NCBI RefSeq assembly: GCF_030453185.1
Contig: NZ_JAKDKW010000008.1
Span: 1 to 51,464 of the forward strand
DNA: 51,464 nt
From: Yaniella sp.
GTDB lineage: Bacteria > Actinomycetota > Actinomycetes > Actinomycetales > Micrococcaceae
Reading direction: 5' to 3'
Shown here: piece by piece, positions 43,904-51,464 of the stretch
Layout: each line of letters begins with the position of its first letter
Position numbering within the stretch: position 1 is the first letter of the stretch
The notes under the pieces: model-generated
The model's input: the letters and a program-made list of their open reading frames with translations, nothing else
Told to the model about the DNA's origin: nothing
Database searches by the model: none
Translations under genes and position numbers: made by a program

Positions 43904-45133
43904 GTGTACCTTTCACACCTTTCGCTCACGAACTATCGTTCGTATGAACAGGCCGAGATTGAACTCAAACCCGGCCCGAACATCCTGATTGGTGCAAACG
44001 GTGTTGGTAAAACCAATGTTGCCGAAGCCATCAATTATTTGGCCGTTCAACACTCCCACCGCGTTTCCAATGATCACCCGCTGGTGCGTATTGGCGAGAC
44101 CCAAGCATTAGCTCGGGGACGGGTCCACCGCGGCGAACAAGCCGTCTCGATCGAATACGAAATCAATCCCGGCAAATCGAATCGGGTGGCCATCAACCGT
44201 GGGGCGCCGCAAGCAGCACGGCAGGCCTACGGTATTTTCAAAGCCGTGCTCTTTGCCCCCGAAGACATTGAGCTCATTAGTGGTCAACCAGATATCCGCC
44301 GTCGGTTTATGGATGACCTCATCGTGCAAATGCGCCCGGCCCTGGGTGATGCTCGCCGCGACTACGACCGGGTTTTGCGGCAACGCAATGCGCTGTTGAA
44401 ATCTGGCCGGAAACCAGGCTCGTGGACCGACGAACACGAATCCACGCTGGCGGTGTGGAATGAACACCTTGCCCGGGCGGCAGCACGGCTTATTAACGGC
44501 CGACTCCATGCGCTGCGTCTACTGGCTGCACCAACATCCGAAGCGTATGCCGAGCTCTCCAATGGCAATAAGCCCGCCGGTTTCGCTTATCAATCCACGG
44601 TCCCGATGGCCAGCGGTCAGCACGCCGAAGTCCCCGACGAGGCTGCACTGTATACCGCCATCGTTGAAGCACTTGAAGAAGCGTATCGATCCGAGCGGGA
44701 TCGGGGCATCACGCTGATTGGCCCGCATCGCGATGATCTGGTGGTCACGTTGGGACCGGCACCGGCGAAAGGGTTTGCCTCGCACGGGGAAACCTGGTCG
44801 TTGGCGCTTGCCCTACGGTTGGCGTCATACCGTGTGTTGGCCAAAGACGATCCAAATCCCGATGCCCGGCCGGTGCTGATCCTCGATGATGTCTTCGCCG
44901 AACTCGATGCGGCCCGCCGAGCTCGCTTAGCCGAAATGACTCGCGATGCAGAACAGCTGATCATTACCGCTGCGGTGAGTGCTGACATTCCGTCGGAACT
45001 GACCGGAACGCATATTCCCATTCAGATGCGTGAGGGGATCTCTACCTCGGGCGAGCACCTGGAGTCGCTAGACTCGCTGAACCTGACCGAGGCCAATTAC
45101 TTTGAAGACGCCGAGGGGTCTTCCGATGAGTAA
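43904..45133 (+). CDS. recF: DNA replication/repair protein RecF
   Basis: SMC-like ATPase that helps load RecA at gapped DNA. 409 residues with N-terminal [21 protein letters not shown], Walker [17 protein letters not shown] near residue 30, [23 protein letters not shown] near 115, an [11 protein letters not shown] segment, signature THGxT-like [17 protein letters not shown] near 295, and Walker [18 protein letters not shown] near 325. GTG start 2 bp after dnaN indicates coupling; the 3' end overlaps the DUF721 gene by 8 bp. Confidence 0.96.
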   Translation: MYLSHLSLTNYRSYEQAEIELKPGPNILIGANGVGKTNVAEAINYLAVQHSHRVSNDHPLVRIGETQALARGRVHRGEQAVSIEYEINPGKSNRVAINRGAPQAARQAYGIFKAVLFAPEDIELISGQPDIRRRFMDDLIVQMRPALGDARRDYDRVLRQRNALLKSGRKPGSWTDEHESTLAVWNEHLARAAARLINGRLHALRLLAAPTSEAYAELSNGNKPAGFAYQSTVPMASGQHAEVPDEAALYTAIVEALEEAYRSERDRGITLIGPHRDDLVVTLGPAPAKGFASHGETWSLALALRLASYRVLAKDDPNPDARPVLILDDVFAELDAARRARLAEMTRDAEQLIITAAVSADIPSELTGTHIPIQMREGISTSGEHLESLDSLNLTEANYFEDAEGSSDE

Positions 45134-45629
45134 AGACGACGACGCCGTAGAAGAAGACACCATTGATGCTGCCGCTGCCGCACTGCAACGCGTGCGCCTG
45201 GCAGCGGCAGAGGCCGGGTATCAGCCGGGCATGGCCGGGCAGTTCGAGCGCAAGAAAAAACGACCACGCACCCCCAAGGTCGATAAACCGGTGCGTTCGG
45301 CCGGACCGCAACCACTGGGTGACATTTTCTCGAAGTTTATCGCCCAGCGCGGTTGGAAAGAGCCGGTGGCCGTGGGCTCGGTGCTGGCGGATTGGTCATC
45401 GATCGTTGGTCCACAGATCGCTGAGAACGCCAAAGTCGAGTCCTTTGAAAACGCCACGTTGATCCTGCGGGCGTCGTCGACAGCATGGGCCACCCAGCTC
45501 CGGCTACTCACCCCGCAATTGATGCACAAATTCAACGAAGTGCTGGGCACCGGCGTCATCACGAAGTTAGAAATTAAAGGTCCGGCCGGCGGAAATTATG
45601 GCCGTCGGAACCGTCGTGGGTGGCGATGA
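45126..45629 (+). CDS. DUF721 (DciA-like) protein
   Basis: A 167-residue protein with a DUF721 domain (residues about 65-160: [60 protein letters not shown]). The domain is related to DciA, which loads the replicative helicase in bacteria without DnaC; its place after recF suggests a similar job with DnaB. An acidic N-terminus and a basic linker precede it. ATG at 45126 overlaps the recF end by 8 bp, with GAGGGG upstream. Confidence 0.92.
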   Translation: MSKDDDAVEEDTIDAAAAALQRVRLAAAEAGYQPGMAGQFERKKKRPRTPKVDKPVRSAGPQPLGDIFSKFIAQRGWKEPVAVGSVLADWSSIVGPQIAENAKVESFENATLILRASSTAWATQLRLLTPQLMHKFNEVLGTGVITKLEIKGPAGGNYGRRNRRGWR

Positions 45630-45860
45630 ATGGTGGAAGCGTTACAACCGCCTGTAAATCGATTTGTGGATCCGAAGGTGGATCCCGCCTCATTATCGAC
45701 CCGGTGATGCAGTCACAGAGGCCATTTTGGGCGTTCTGGAAGAGATTTTAGCTCACGGCACGCTCACATTTTGGGTGAAATGGTGTTCCATGTCGTAGAA
45801 TAGGCGTGTTATAGACTTTCTGTTTTTGATCTGCAGTGCTGTTAAGGAGCAAAACGGCCC

Positions 45861-47984
45861 GTGTCTGAGAACCTAACTGACAATGGTGTAGCAATGGCTG
45901 CACAAGCACAATCCGAAATGCAACGCGTAGAACACTCCTATGAAGCAGGCGACATCACCGTCTTGGAGGGTCTCGAAGCAGTTCGGAAACGTCCGGGCAT
46001 GTATATCGGCTCCACTTCGGAACGCGGCCTGCATCACCTCGTCTATGAGGTGGTGGATAACTCGGTGGATGAGGCCCTAGCCGGCCACGCTGACACCATC
46101 CACGTGACCCTCCAAAAAGATGGCGGCGTGCGCGTTGAAGACAACGGTCGCGGTATTCCCGTGGCCATGCACCCCACCGAAAATAAACCCACCGTTGAAG
46201 TGGTTATGACCGTACTGCACGCCGGAGGTAAGTTCGGCGGCGGCGGTTACGCGGTCTCCGGTGGCCTCCACGGTGTCGGTATTTCCGTGGTCAACGCACT
46301 GTCTGAACGCGTGCACGTGGGCATCTGCCGTGACGGCTACCTCTGGGATATCTCGTTCAAAAACGGTGGCATGCTCGACGATGCACTGCAACAGGGTGAA
46401 CCCACCAATAAAAACGGCACTACGCTGACGTTCTACCCGGACCCTGAAATCTTTGATACTACTGTCTTTGATTTCGAAACTCTCCGCGCTCGTTTCCAGC
46501 AGATGGCGTTTTTGAATAAAGGCCTGCGCATCACGCTCACCGATGAGCGCGAAGATGTCATAGAGACCGTCACCACCGATGAAATCGCCGGTGAAACCGA
46601 GAACGAAACCCTGGCCGATGCCGAAGCTGAACTGCAGTCCGAAGGTGACGACGGCGAAGCAGCCCCGGCCGAGAGTACCGTTCGTCGTGTGGACTACATG
46701 TACGAAAACGGCCTGCTGGACTACGTGACCCACCTGAACACGTCCAAGCGCGCCGAACTCATCCACGAAGATGTCATCGCATTTGATAAAGAAAACACCG
46801 ACCTGGGCATGTCCATCGAAGTGGCCATGCAGTGGACCACCGCGTACTCCGAATCGGTGCACACCTACGCGAACACCATTAACACGCACGAGGGTGGTAC
46901 CCACGAAGAAGGCTTCCGTGGTTCGCTGACCTCGCTGATCAACCGGTACGCCCGCGAAAAGCAGATCCTGCGTGAGAAAGACGAAAACCTCACCGGTGAT
47001 GACATCCGTGAGGGCCTCACCGCCGTCATCTCTGTGAAACTGGCCGAACCACAGTTTGAAGGTCAGACCAAAACCAAACTCGGCAACTCCGAGGCCCGCG
47101 GCTACGTCTACTCGGCCATGACTGAGCAACTCGGTGACTGGTTGGAGAGTCACCCGGCCCCGGCGCGAGATATTATTCGCAAATCCCAGCTGGCAGCACA
47201 AGCTCGCATGGCCGCGCGCAAAGCTCGCGAACAAGCCCGCCGTAAGTCGCCGCTGGAATCCTTTGGGATGCCCGGTAAACTGTCGGACTGCTCGTCGAAA
47301 GACCCAGAAGAATCCGAAATTTACATCGTGGAGGGTGACTCGGCCGGTGGTTCCGCCAAACAGGGCCGCGACCCACGCACCCAGGCGATCCTGCCGCTAC
47401 GAGGCAAAATCCTGAACGTCGAGCGCGCCCGCATTGACCGCGCGCTGGGCAATGCTGAAGTCCAGGCCATGATCACCGCATTCGGTAGCGGAATCGGTGA
47501 AGAATTCGACATCACCAAGTCTCGCTACCACAAGATCGTGCTCATGGCCGACGCCGATGTGGACGGCCAGCACATCACCACGCTGCTGCTGACCCTGCTG
47601 TTCCGCTACATGCGCCCGCTCATCGAACACGGCTACGTGTACCTGGCCCAGCCACCGCTGTACAAAATCAAATGGTCCAATCAGGCAGACGAGCACGTCT
47701 TCACTGACGACCAGCGCGACGAAGCGCTAGCCCGCGGTGAAGAAAAAGGCTGGCGCCTGCCAAAAGACAATGCTATCCAGCGCTATAAGGGCCTGGGCGA
47801 AATGGACTACCAGGAACTGTGGGAAACCACCATGGATCCAGAGCAGCGCACCCTGCTACAAGTCACCATGGACGACGCCGCAGCAGCCGACCAGGTCTTT
47901 TCCATGCTGATGGGCGAAGACGTCGAGTCCCGCCGGAACTTCATCCAGGAAAACGCCAAAGACGTGCGCTTCCTCGACATCTAA
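45861..47984 (+). CDS. gyrB: DNA gyrase subunit B
   Basis: ATPase subunit of type II topoisomerase. 707 residues. GHKL ATPase motifs lie in the N-terminal part: [28 protein letters not shown] and [26 protein letters not shown]. The transducer region carries an acidic insert (about 235-275, with [18 protein letters not shown]). The TOPRIM domain has [16 protein letters not shown] near 490 and [12 protein letters not shown] near 562, then the C-terminal [23 protein letters not shown] at 45861 is taken; a TAGAAT -10-like hexamer lies about 65 bp upstream. Followed by gyrA. Confidence 0.97.
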   Translation: MSENLTDNGVAMAAQAQSEMQRVEHSYEAGDITVLEGLEAVRKRPGMYIGSTSERGLHHLVYEVVDNSVDEALAGHADTIHVTLQKDGGVRVEDNGRGIPVAMHPTENKPTVEVVMTVLHAGGKFGGGGYAVSGGLHGVGISVVNALSERVHVGICRDGYLWDISFKNGGMLDDALQQGEPTNKNGTTLTFYPDPEIFDTTVFDFETLRARFQQMAFLNKGLRITLTDEREDVIETVTTDEIAGETENETLADAEAELQSEGDDGEAAPAESTVRRVDYMYENGLLDYVTHLNTSKRAELIHEDVIAFDKENTDLGMSIEVAMQWTTAYSESVHTYANTINTHEGGTHEEGFRGSLTSLINRYAREKQILREKDENLTGDDIREGLTAVISVKLAEPQFEGQTKTKLGNSEARGYVYSAMTEQLGDWLESHPAPARDIIRKSQLAAQARMAARKAREQARRKSPLESFGMPGKLSDCSSKDPEESEIYIVEGDSAGGSAKQGRDPRTQAILPLRGKILNVERARIDRALGNAEVQAMITAFGSGIGEEFDITKSRYHKIVLMADADVDGQHITTLLLTLLFRYMRPLIEHGYVYLAQPPLYKIKWSNQADEHVFTDDQRDEALARGEEKGWRLPKDNAIQRYKGLGEMDYQELWETTMDPEQRTLLQVTMDDAAAADQVFSMLMGEDVESRRNFIQENAKDVRFLDI

Positions 47985-48039
47985 GTCCCACCACATAGCC
48001 TTTCAGTAACTTTTCGACGAACTCGGAGATGACAAACCC

Positions 48040-50631
48040 GTGAGTGACGAGCAAACCCCCACCGAAAACGAAGTAACGCGAACCGGCGTAGACCAAATCG
48101 ACCTCCAGACCGAAATGAAACGGTCTTACCTCGACTACGCCATGGCCGTCATCGTGGGACGCGCACTGCCCGACGTCCGGGACGGTCTGAAACCCGTCCA
48201 CCGCCGCGTCATCTACGCCATGTTCGACGGCGGCTACCGCCCAGAACGCTCCTTCAACAAATCCGCCCGCGTCGTCGGTGAAGTGATGGGTAACTACCAC
48301 CCGCACGGTGACTCCGCCATTTACGACACCTTGGTGCGTCTCGTCCAAAGCTGGGTCATGCGCTACCCGCTGGCCCTAGGCCAAGGAAACTTTGGCTCTC
48401 CCGGTAACGATGGCGCAGCAGCCCAGCGTTATACCGAAACCAAAATGGCCCCGCTCGCCATGCAAATGGTCCGCGACATCGACGAAGACACCGTCGATTT
48501 CCAGGACAACTACGACGGCAAACAGCAAGAGCCCACCGTCCTACCAGCCCGCTACCCCAACCTGTTAGTCAACGGGTCAACCGGTATTGCCGTAGGTATG
48601 GCCACACAGATTCCACCGCATAACTTGCGCGAAGTCGCCGAAGGCGTGCAGTGGTACCTGGATAACCCAGAAGCCACGCGTGAAGAACTGCTCGAAGCCG
48701 CCATCCAGCGAATCAAAGGGCCAGACTTCCCATCCGGTGCACAGATCCTCGGCCACGCGGGTATCGAACAGGCCTACCGGACCGGCCGCGGCTCGATTAC
48801 TATGCGCGCCGTCGTCAACGTCGAAGAAGTGCAAAACCGCACCGCACTGGTCGTCACGGAACTGCCGTACATGACCAACCCGGACAACCTGGCGCGTCGC
48901 ATCGCCGAACTGATCAACGAGGGCAAACTCTCCGGCATCGCCGATGTGCGTGACGAAACCTCCGGCCGCACCGGCCAGCGCCTGATTATCGTGCTCAAGC
49001 GCGACGCCGTGCCCAAGGTTGTGCTGAACAACCTGTATAAGCACACCGCACTACAAGAAAACTTCTCGGCCAACATGCTGGCCCTGGTCGACGGTGTGCC
49101 ACGCACGCTGTCCCTGGATGGTTTCATTCACTACTGGGTCAAACACCAGGTCGAAGTCATTGTGCGCCGTACCGCCTACCGCAAACGCAAGGCCGAAGAA
49201 CGTGCGCACATCCTCCAGGGCCTACTCAAAGCCCTGGACATGCTCGACGAAGTCATCTCGACCATTCGTGCCTCCGCATCCGCCGATGTGGCCCGCGAAG
49301 AACTCAAGACCTTGCTCAGCATCGATGACGACCAAGCACGCGCGATCCTGCTTATGCAGCTGCGCCAGCTGGCCGCCCTGGAACGCCAGAACATCCAGGA
49401 CGAATACGATGAACTCCAGGCCAAAATCGCCGAATACATTGCGATCCTGGAATCGCCAACCCGCCAGCGCGAAGTCATCTCCGAAGAACTCGCCGGCATT
49501 ATCGAAAAACACGGGGACGAACGCCGCACCGAAATCCTCTACGGTTACGACGGCGACATGTCCATCGAAGATCTCATCCCAGAAGAAGAAGTCGTCGTCA
49601 CCATTACCCGCTCCGGGTACGTTAAGCGCACCAAGGTCGACAATTACCGCGCCCAAAACCGCGGCGGTAAAGGTGTCCGTGGCGCGGCCCTGAAGGATGA
49701 AGATGTCGTTGAACACTTCTTCACCACCTCAACCCACAACTGGTTGTTGTTCTTCACCAACTTCGGCCGCGTCTACCGGGTCAAAGGCTACGACCTCCAA
49801 GAAGCCGGCCGTGACGCTAGGGGCCAACACGTCGCCAACGTGCTGGCCTTCCAACCCGATGAACACATCGCCCAGGTACTCACGCTGGACACCTACGAGG
49901 ATGCCCCCTACCTGGTACTGGCCACCAAATCGGGCATGGTCAAAAAGACCCGTCTGGCCGACTACGACAGCCCACGCCAAGCGGGACTGATCGCCGTGAA
50001 CCTCAACGAGGGCGACGAAGTCGTGGCAGCCAAGCTGATTGATAACACCGAGGATCTCATCCTGATCTCCCGCAAGGGCCAATCGCTGCGCTTCACCGCC
50101 ACCGATGAAGCCCTGCGTCCGATGGGTCGTGCAACCGCCGGCGTCAAGGGAATGAAGTTCCGTACCGAAGATGAGCTACTCACCATGTCGGTTATCGAAG
50201 ACGACGCCTACGTGTTCACCATTACCGACGGCGGCTTTGCCAAACGCACCACGGTCGACGAATACCGCACCCAGAACCGCGGTGGCTTCGGCATCAAGGT
50301 AGCCAACCTGCCAGAGGCACGTGGCGAACTGGTCGGCGCCGAAATTGTTGTGGCAGATTCTGAAGTCCTAGTTGTCATGGAATCAGGCAACGTCGTACGC
50401 TCTGCTGTAGAGCAAGTCCCCATCCGTGGCCGTGACACCATGGGCGTCATTTTTGCCTCACCCGGCAAGAAAGATCGCATCGTAGGTGCTACGCTCAACT
50501 ACGAAATCGAAGAACTCGAGGACGACGCCGAAGAAGGCGACGAAATCGAGGAAACCGACACAACAGATGAATCCACCGTCCAAGATCAGGTATCCTCGGA
50601 TACTGACCTCAACGACGAAGGAGAACAGTGA
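48040..50631 (+). CDS. gyrA: DNA gyrase subunit A
   Basis: Cleavage/rejoining subunit of gyrase, 863 residues. N-terminal [36 protein letters not shown]; the quinolone-determining region is [16 protein letters not shown] with Ser92 and Asp96 at the usual sensitive positions; catalytic Tyr131 sits in [14 protein letters not shown]. The C-terminal beta-pinwheel has repeats such as [20 protein letters not shown], written only to 20 residues, [12 protein letters not shown] and [20 protein letters not shown]. It ends with an acidic tail (about 830-863). GTG at 48040; overlaps the DUF3566 start by 4 bp. Confidence 0.97.
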   Translation: MSDEQTPTENEVTRTGVDQIDLQTEMKRSYLDYAMAVIVGRALPDVRDGLKPVHRRVIYAMFDGGYRPERSFNKSARVVGEVMGNYHPHGDSAIYDTLVRLVQSWVMRYPLALGQGNFGSPGNDGAAAQRYTETKMAPLAMQMVRDIDEDTVDFQDNYDGKQQEPTVLPARYPNLLVNGSTGIAVGMATQIPPHNLREVAEGVQWYLDNPEATREELLEAAIQRIKGPDFPSGAQILGHAGIEQAYRTGRGSITMRAVVNVEEVQNRTALVVTELPYMTNPDNLARRIAELINEGKLSGIADVRDETSGRTGQRLIIVLKRDAVPKVVLNNLYKHTALQENFSANMLALVDGVPRTLSLDGFIHYWVKHQVEVIVRRTAYRKRKAEERAHILQGLLKALDMLDEVISTIRASASADVAREELKTLLSIDDDQARAILLMQLRQLAALERQNIQDEYDELQAKIAEYIAILESPTRQREVISEELAGIIEKHGDERRTEILYGYDGDMSIEDLIPEEEVVVTITRSGYVKRTKVDNYRAQNRGGKGVRGAALKDEDVVEHFFTTSTHNWLLFFTNFGRVYRVKGYDLQEAGRDARGQHVANVLAFQPDEHIAQVLTLDTYEDAPYLVLATKSGMVKKTRLADYDSPRQAGLIAVNLNEGDEVVAAKLIDNTEDLILISRKGQSLRFTATDEALRPMGRATAGVKGMKFRTEDELLTMSVIEDDAYVFTITDGGFAKRTTVDEYRTQNRGGFGIKVANLPEARGELVGAEIVVADSEVLVVMESGNVVRSAVEQVPIRGRDTMGVIFASPGKKDRIVGATLNYEIEELEDDAEEGDEIEETDTTDESTVQDQVSSDTDLNDEGEQ

Positions 50632-51092
50632 GTAAGACTCAAGCAGCCAAACCCACCAAGGGTGGCAGCCGTCCCACGGGAAAATCTAACGGTCCCAAGG
50701 GCCTCGTTCGTCCTGCGCCAAAGGCCAAGGCACGCCGGGCCAAGCTCGTCGTAGCCAAGATTGATGCCTGGTCGGTCTTCAAAGTCTCCTTCCTGCTGTC
50801 AGTAGGCTTGGGTATCGTCACCGTCGTCGCCGGCATCTTCCTGTGGACCACCATGGACCTCACAGGCATCTTCGATGACATCAACGCCCTGCTCGGCACC
50901 ATCCTCGGTACTGAAGGCGGTGGCACTCAGATTCAGGAGCTTGTGACACTGGGGCAGGTCGCCTCGTTCTCCACCATCATCGCTGTACTCAACGTTGTAT
51001 TAATCACCGTCGCAGCAGCACTCGCGGCGCTGTTATACAACGTTTGTGCGTCTCTGGTTGGTGGAGTTGGACTGACAATGACAGACGACTAA
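50628..51092 (+). CDS. DUF3566 membrane protein
   Basis: A 154-residue protein recurrent downstream of gyrA in actinobacteria, function unknown. The N-terminus (residues 1-42) is Lys/Pro/Arg-rich and cytoplasmic; then [19 protein letters not shown] leads into the first membrane helix (about 50-75), followed by an extracytoplasmic region and a second membrane helix ([20 protein letters not shown]). The start GTG overlaps the gyrA stop by 4 bp, so the gene is coupled to gyrA. Followed by tRNA-Ile. Confidence 0.9.
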   Translation: MSKTQAAKPTKGGSRPTGKSNGPKGLVRPAPKAKARRAKLVVAKIDAWSVFKVSFLLSVGLGIVTVVAGIFLWTTMDLTGIFDDINALLGTILGTEGGGTQIQELVTLGQVASFSTIIAVLNVVLITVAAALAALLYNVCASLVGGVGLTMTDD

Positions 51093-51177
51093 GAAACAGA
51101 CCCCACCGATTTTGCTTTTTAGAAAATCGAGTGTAAGGTTATATTTCGGTTCAGGTCGCAAGGCAGAACCGAAATGA

Positions 51178-51251
51178 GGGCGTATAGCTCAGGCGGTTAG
51201 AGCGCATCGCTGATAACGATGAGGTCCCAAGTTCAAGTCTTGGTACGCCCA
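51178..51251 (+). tRNA. tRNA-Ile (anticodon GAT)
   Basis: 74-nt cloverleaf: acceptor arm GGGCGTA/TACGCCC with discriminator A at 51251, D arm AGCTC...GAGC, anticodon loop CTGATAA with GAT, and T arm GTTCAAGTC. CCA is not encoded; the CCA-adding enzyme in this window would add it. Its position after gyrA-DUF3566 is typical in actinobacteria. Confidence 0.95.
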
Positions 51252-51273
51252 CTACACCAGCAAAGGAGTAGAC

Positions 51274-51393
51274 ATGAAGAAAGTTCTTTTAGGACTTGCC
51301 ATGATTGCTGCGGCAGGTGTAACTTATAAGATTGTTACAGATCGTCAAGAAGCCCAAGATATTTGGGATTCGGCAACTGATACAATCAAATAA
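51274..51393 (+). CDS. DLW-39 family peptide
   Basis: A 39-residue peptide: MKKVLLGLAMIAAAGVTYK, then IVTDRQEAQDIWDSATDTIK. It has the length, N-terminal hydrophobic stretch and central position of the DLW-39 family, with DIW where the family name expects DLW. AAAGGAG lies 7 nt before the ATG. It lies between tRNA-Ile and tRNA-Ala, as in Micrococcales. Function unknown; it looks like a small membrane-associated peptide. Confidence 0.85.
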   Translation: MKKVLLGLAMIAAAGVTYKIVTDRQEAQDIWDSATDTIK

Positions 51394-51398
51394 CCTTC

Positions 51399-51464
51399 GG
51401 GGGCATGGCGCAATTGGTAGCGCATCTGCTTTGCAAGCAGAGGGTTAGGGGTTCGAGTCCCCTT
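51399..51464 (+). tRNA. tRNA-Ala (anticodon TGC), cut by the window end
   Basis: Acceptor 5' strand GGGGGCA at 51399-51405, D arm GCGC...GCGC, anticodon loop TTTGCAA with TGC, and the T arm GGGGTTCGAGTCCCC. The 3' acceptor strand lies beyond the window. Confidence 0.93.

Noticed and set aside
1-51464. CRISPR array.
   Set aside because: No regularly spaced direct repeats; the only spaced repeats are the palindromic parS sites.

Overview
The window looks like the replication-origin region of an actinobacterial chromosome, most likely a Micrococcales/Micrococcaceae species of moderate GC content. The inference rests on gene order and not on a database search: rpmH-dnaA-dnaN-recF-DUF721-gyrB-gyrA-DUF3566-tRNA-Ile-DLW-39-tRNA-Ala on the right, and rnpA-yidD-yidC-jag-rsmG-parA-parB running the other way to its left. 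DLW-39 peptides, DUF222/HNH proteins, a murJ neighbour with a kinase-like head and discoidin-like tail, and apparently leaderless genes are all actinobacterial habits. The genus is not determinable from what I can see.

Layout. 1-2.6 kb: a 5'-truncated SLC13-type transporter and a convergent class I/II aminotransferase. 2.6-10.4 kb: the rpsF-ssb-rpsR-rplI cluster and dnaB, all on the minus strand, but split between rplI and dnaB by a cold-shock gene, a MocR-type regulator, yggS and about 1.6 kb that is nearly gene-free. The start of that gap, just upstream of dnaB, carries a dense cluster of DnaA boxes. 10.5-16.8 kb: a PhoH2-type PIN-ATPase, a small membrane protein, an M18 aminopeptidase, a GT87-like membrane glycosyltransferase, and divergently inositol-3-phosphate synthase. 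17-25.4 kb: a more accessory stretch with an MHS transporter, DUF1801, an ATP-grasp protein divergent from an unrecognised protein, a DUF222/HNH protein, fhs and a VTT/DedA-like membrane protein. 25.4-32.9 kb: CCA-adding enzyme, divergent NUDIX-murJ-(kinase-like membrane protein), trxB and trxA.

32.9-43.9 kb is the segregation and initiation hub. parB and parA, normally adjacent, are separated by about 1.8 kb without a convincing gene. This gap holds nine strong parS sites spaced 128-307 bp apart, plus several degenerate ones; another near-match lies inside parA. I regard this as the most unusual structure here. The dnaA-dnaN gap (42119-42770) has the features of oriC, and the dnaA promoter region has three perfect DnaA boxes. 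From dnaN onward the genes run away from the origin.

Working together: DnaA, DnaB, DnaN, RecF, DUF721 (DciA-like), GyrA/B and SSB make up initiation and fork maintenance; ParA/ParB and the parS array segregate the new origins; RnpA, YidC, YidD, Jag and RsmG are the usual RNA/protein biogenesis set beside oriC. Several genes have a TAnnnT hexamer 6-7 nt before the start codon and no Shine-Dalgarno sequence, which suggests leaderless transcripts, while others, including the ribosomal-protein genes, have clear Shine-Dalgarno sequences.
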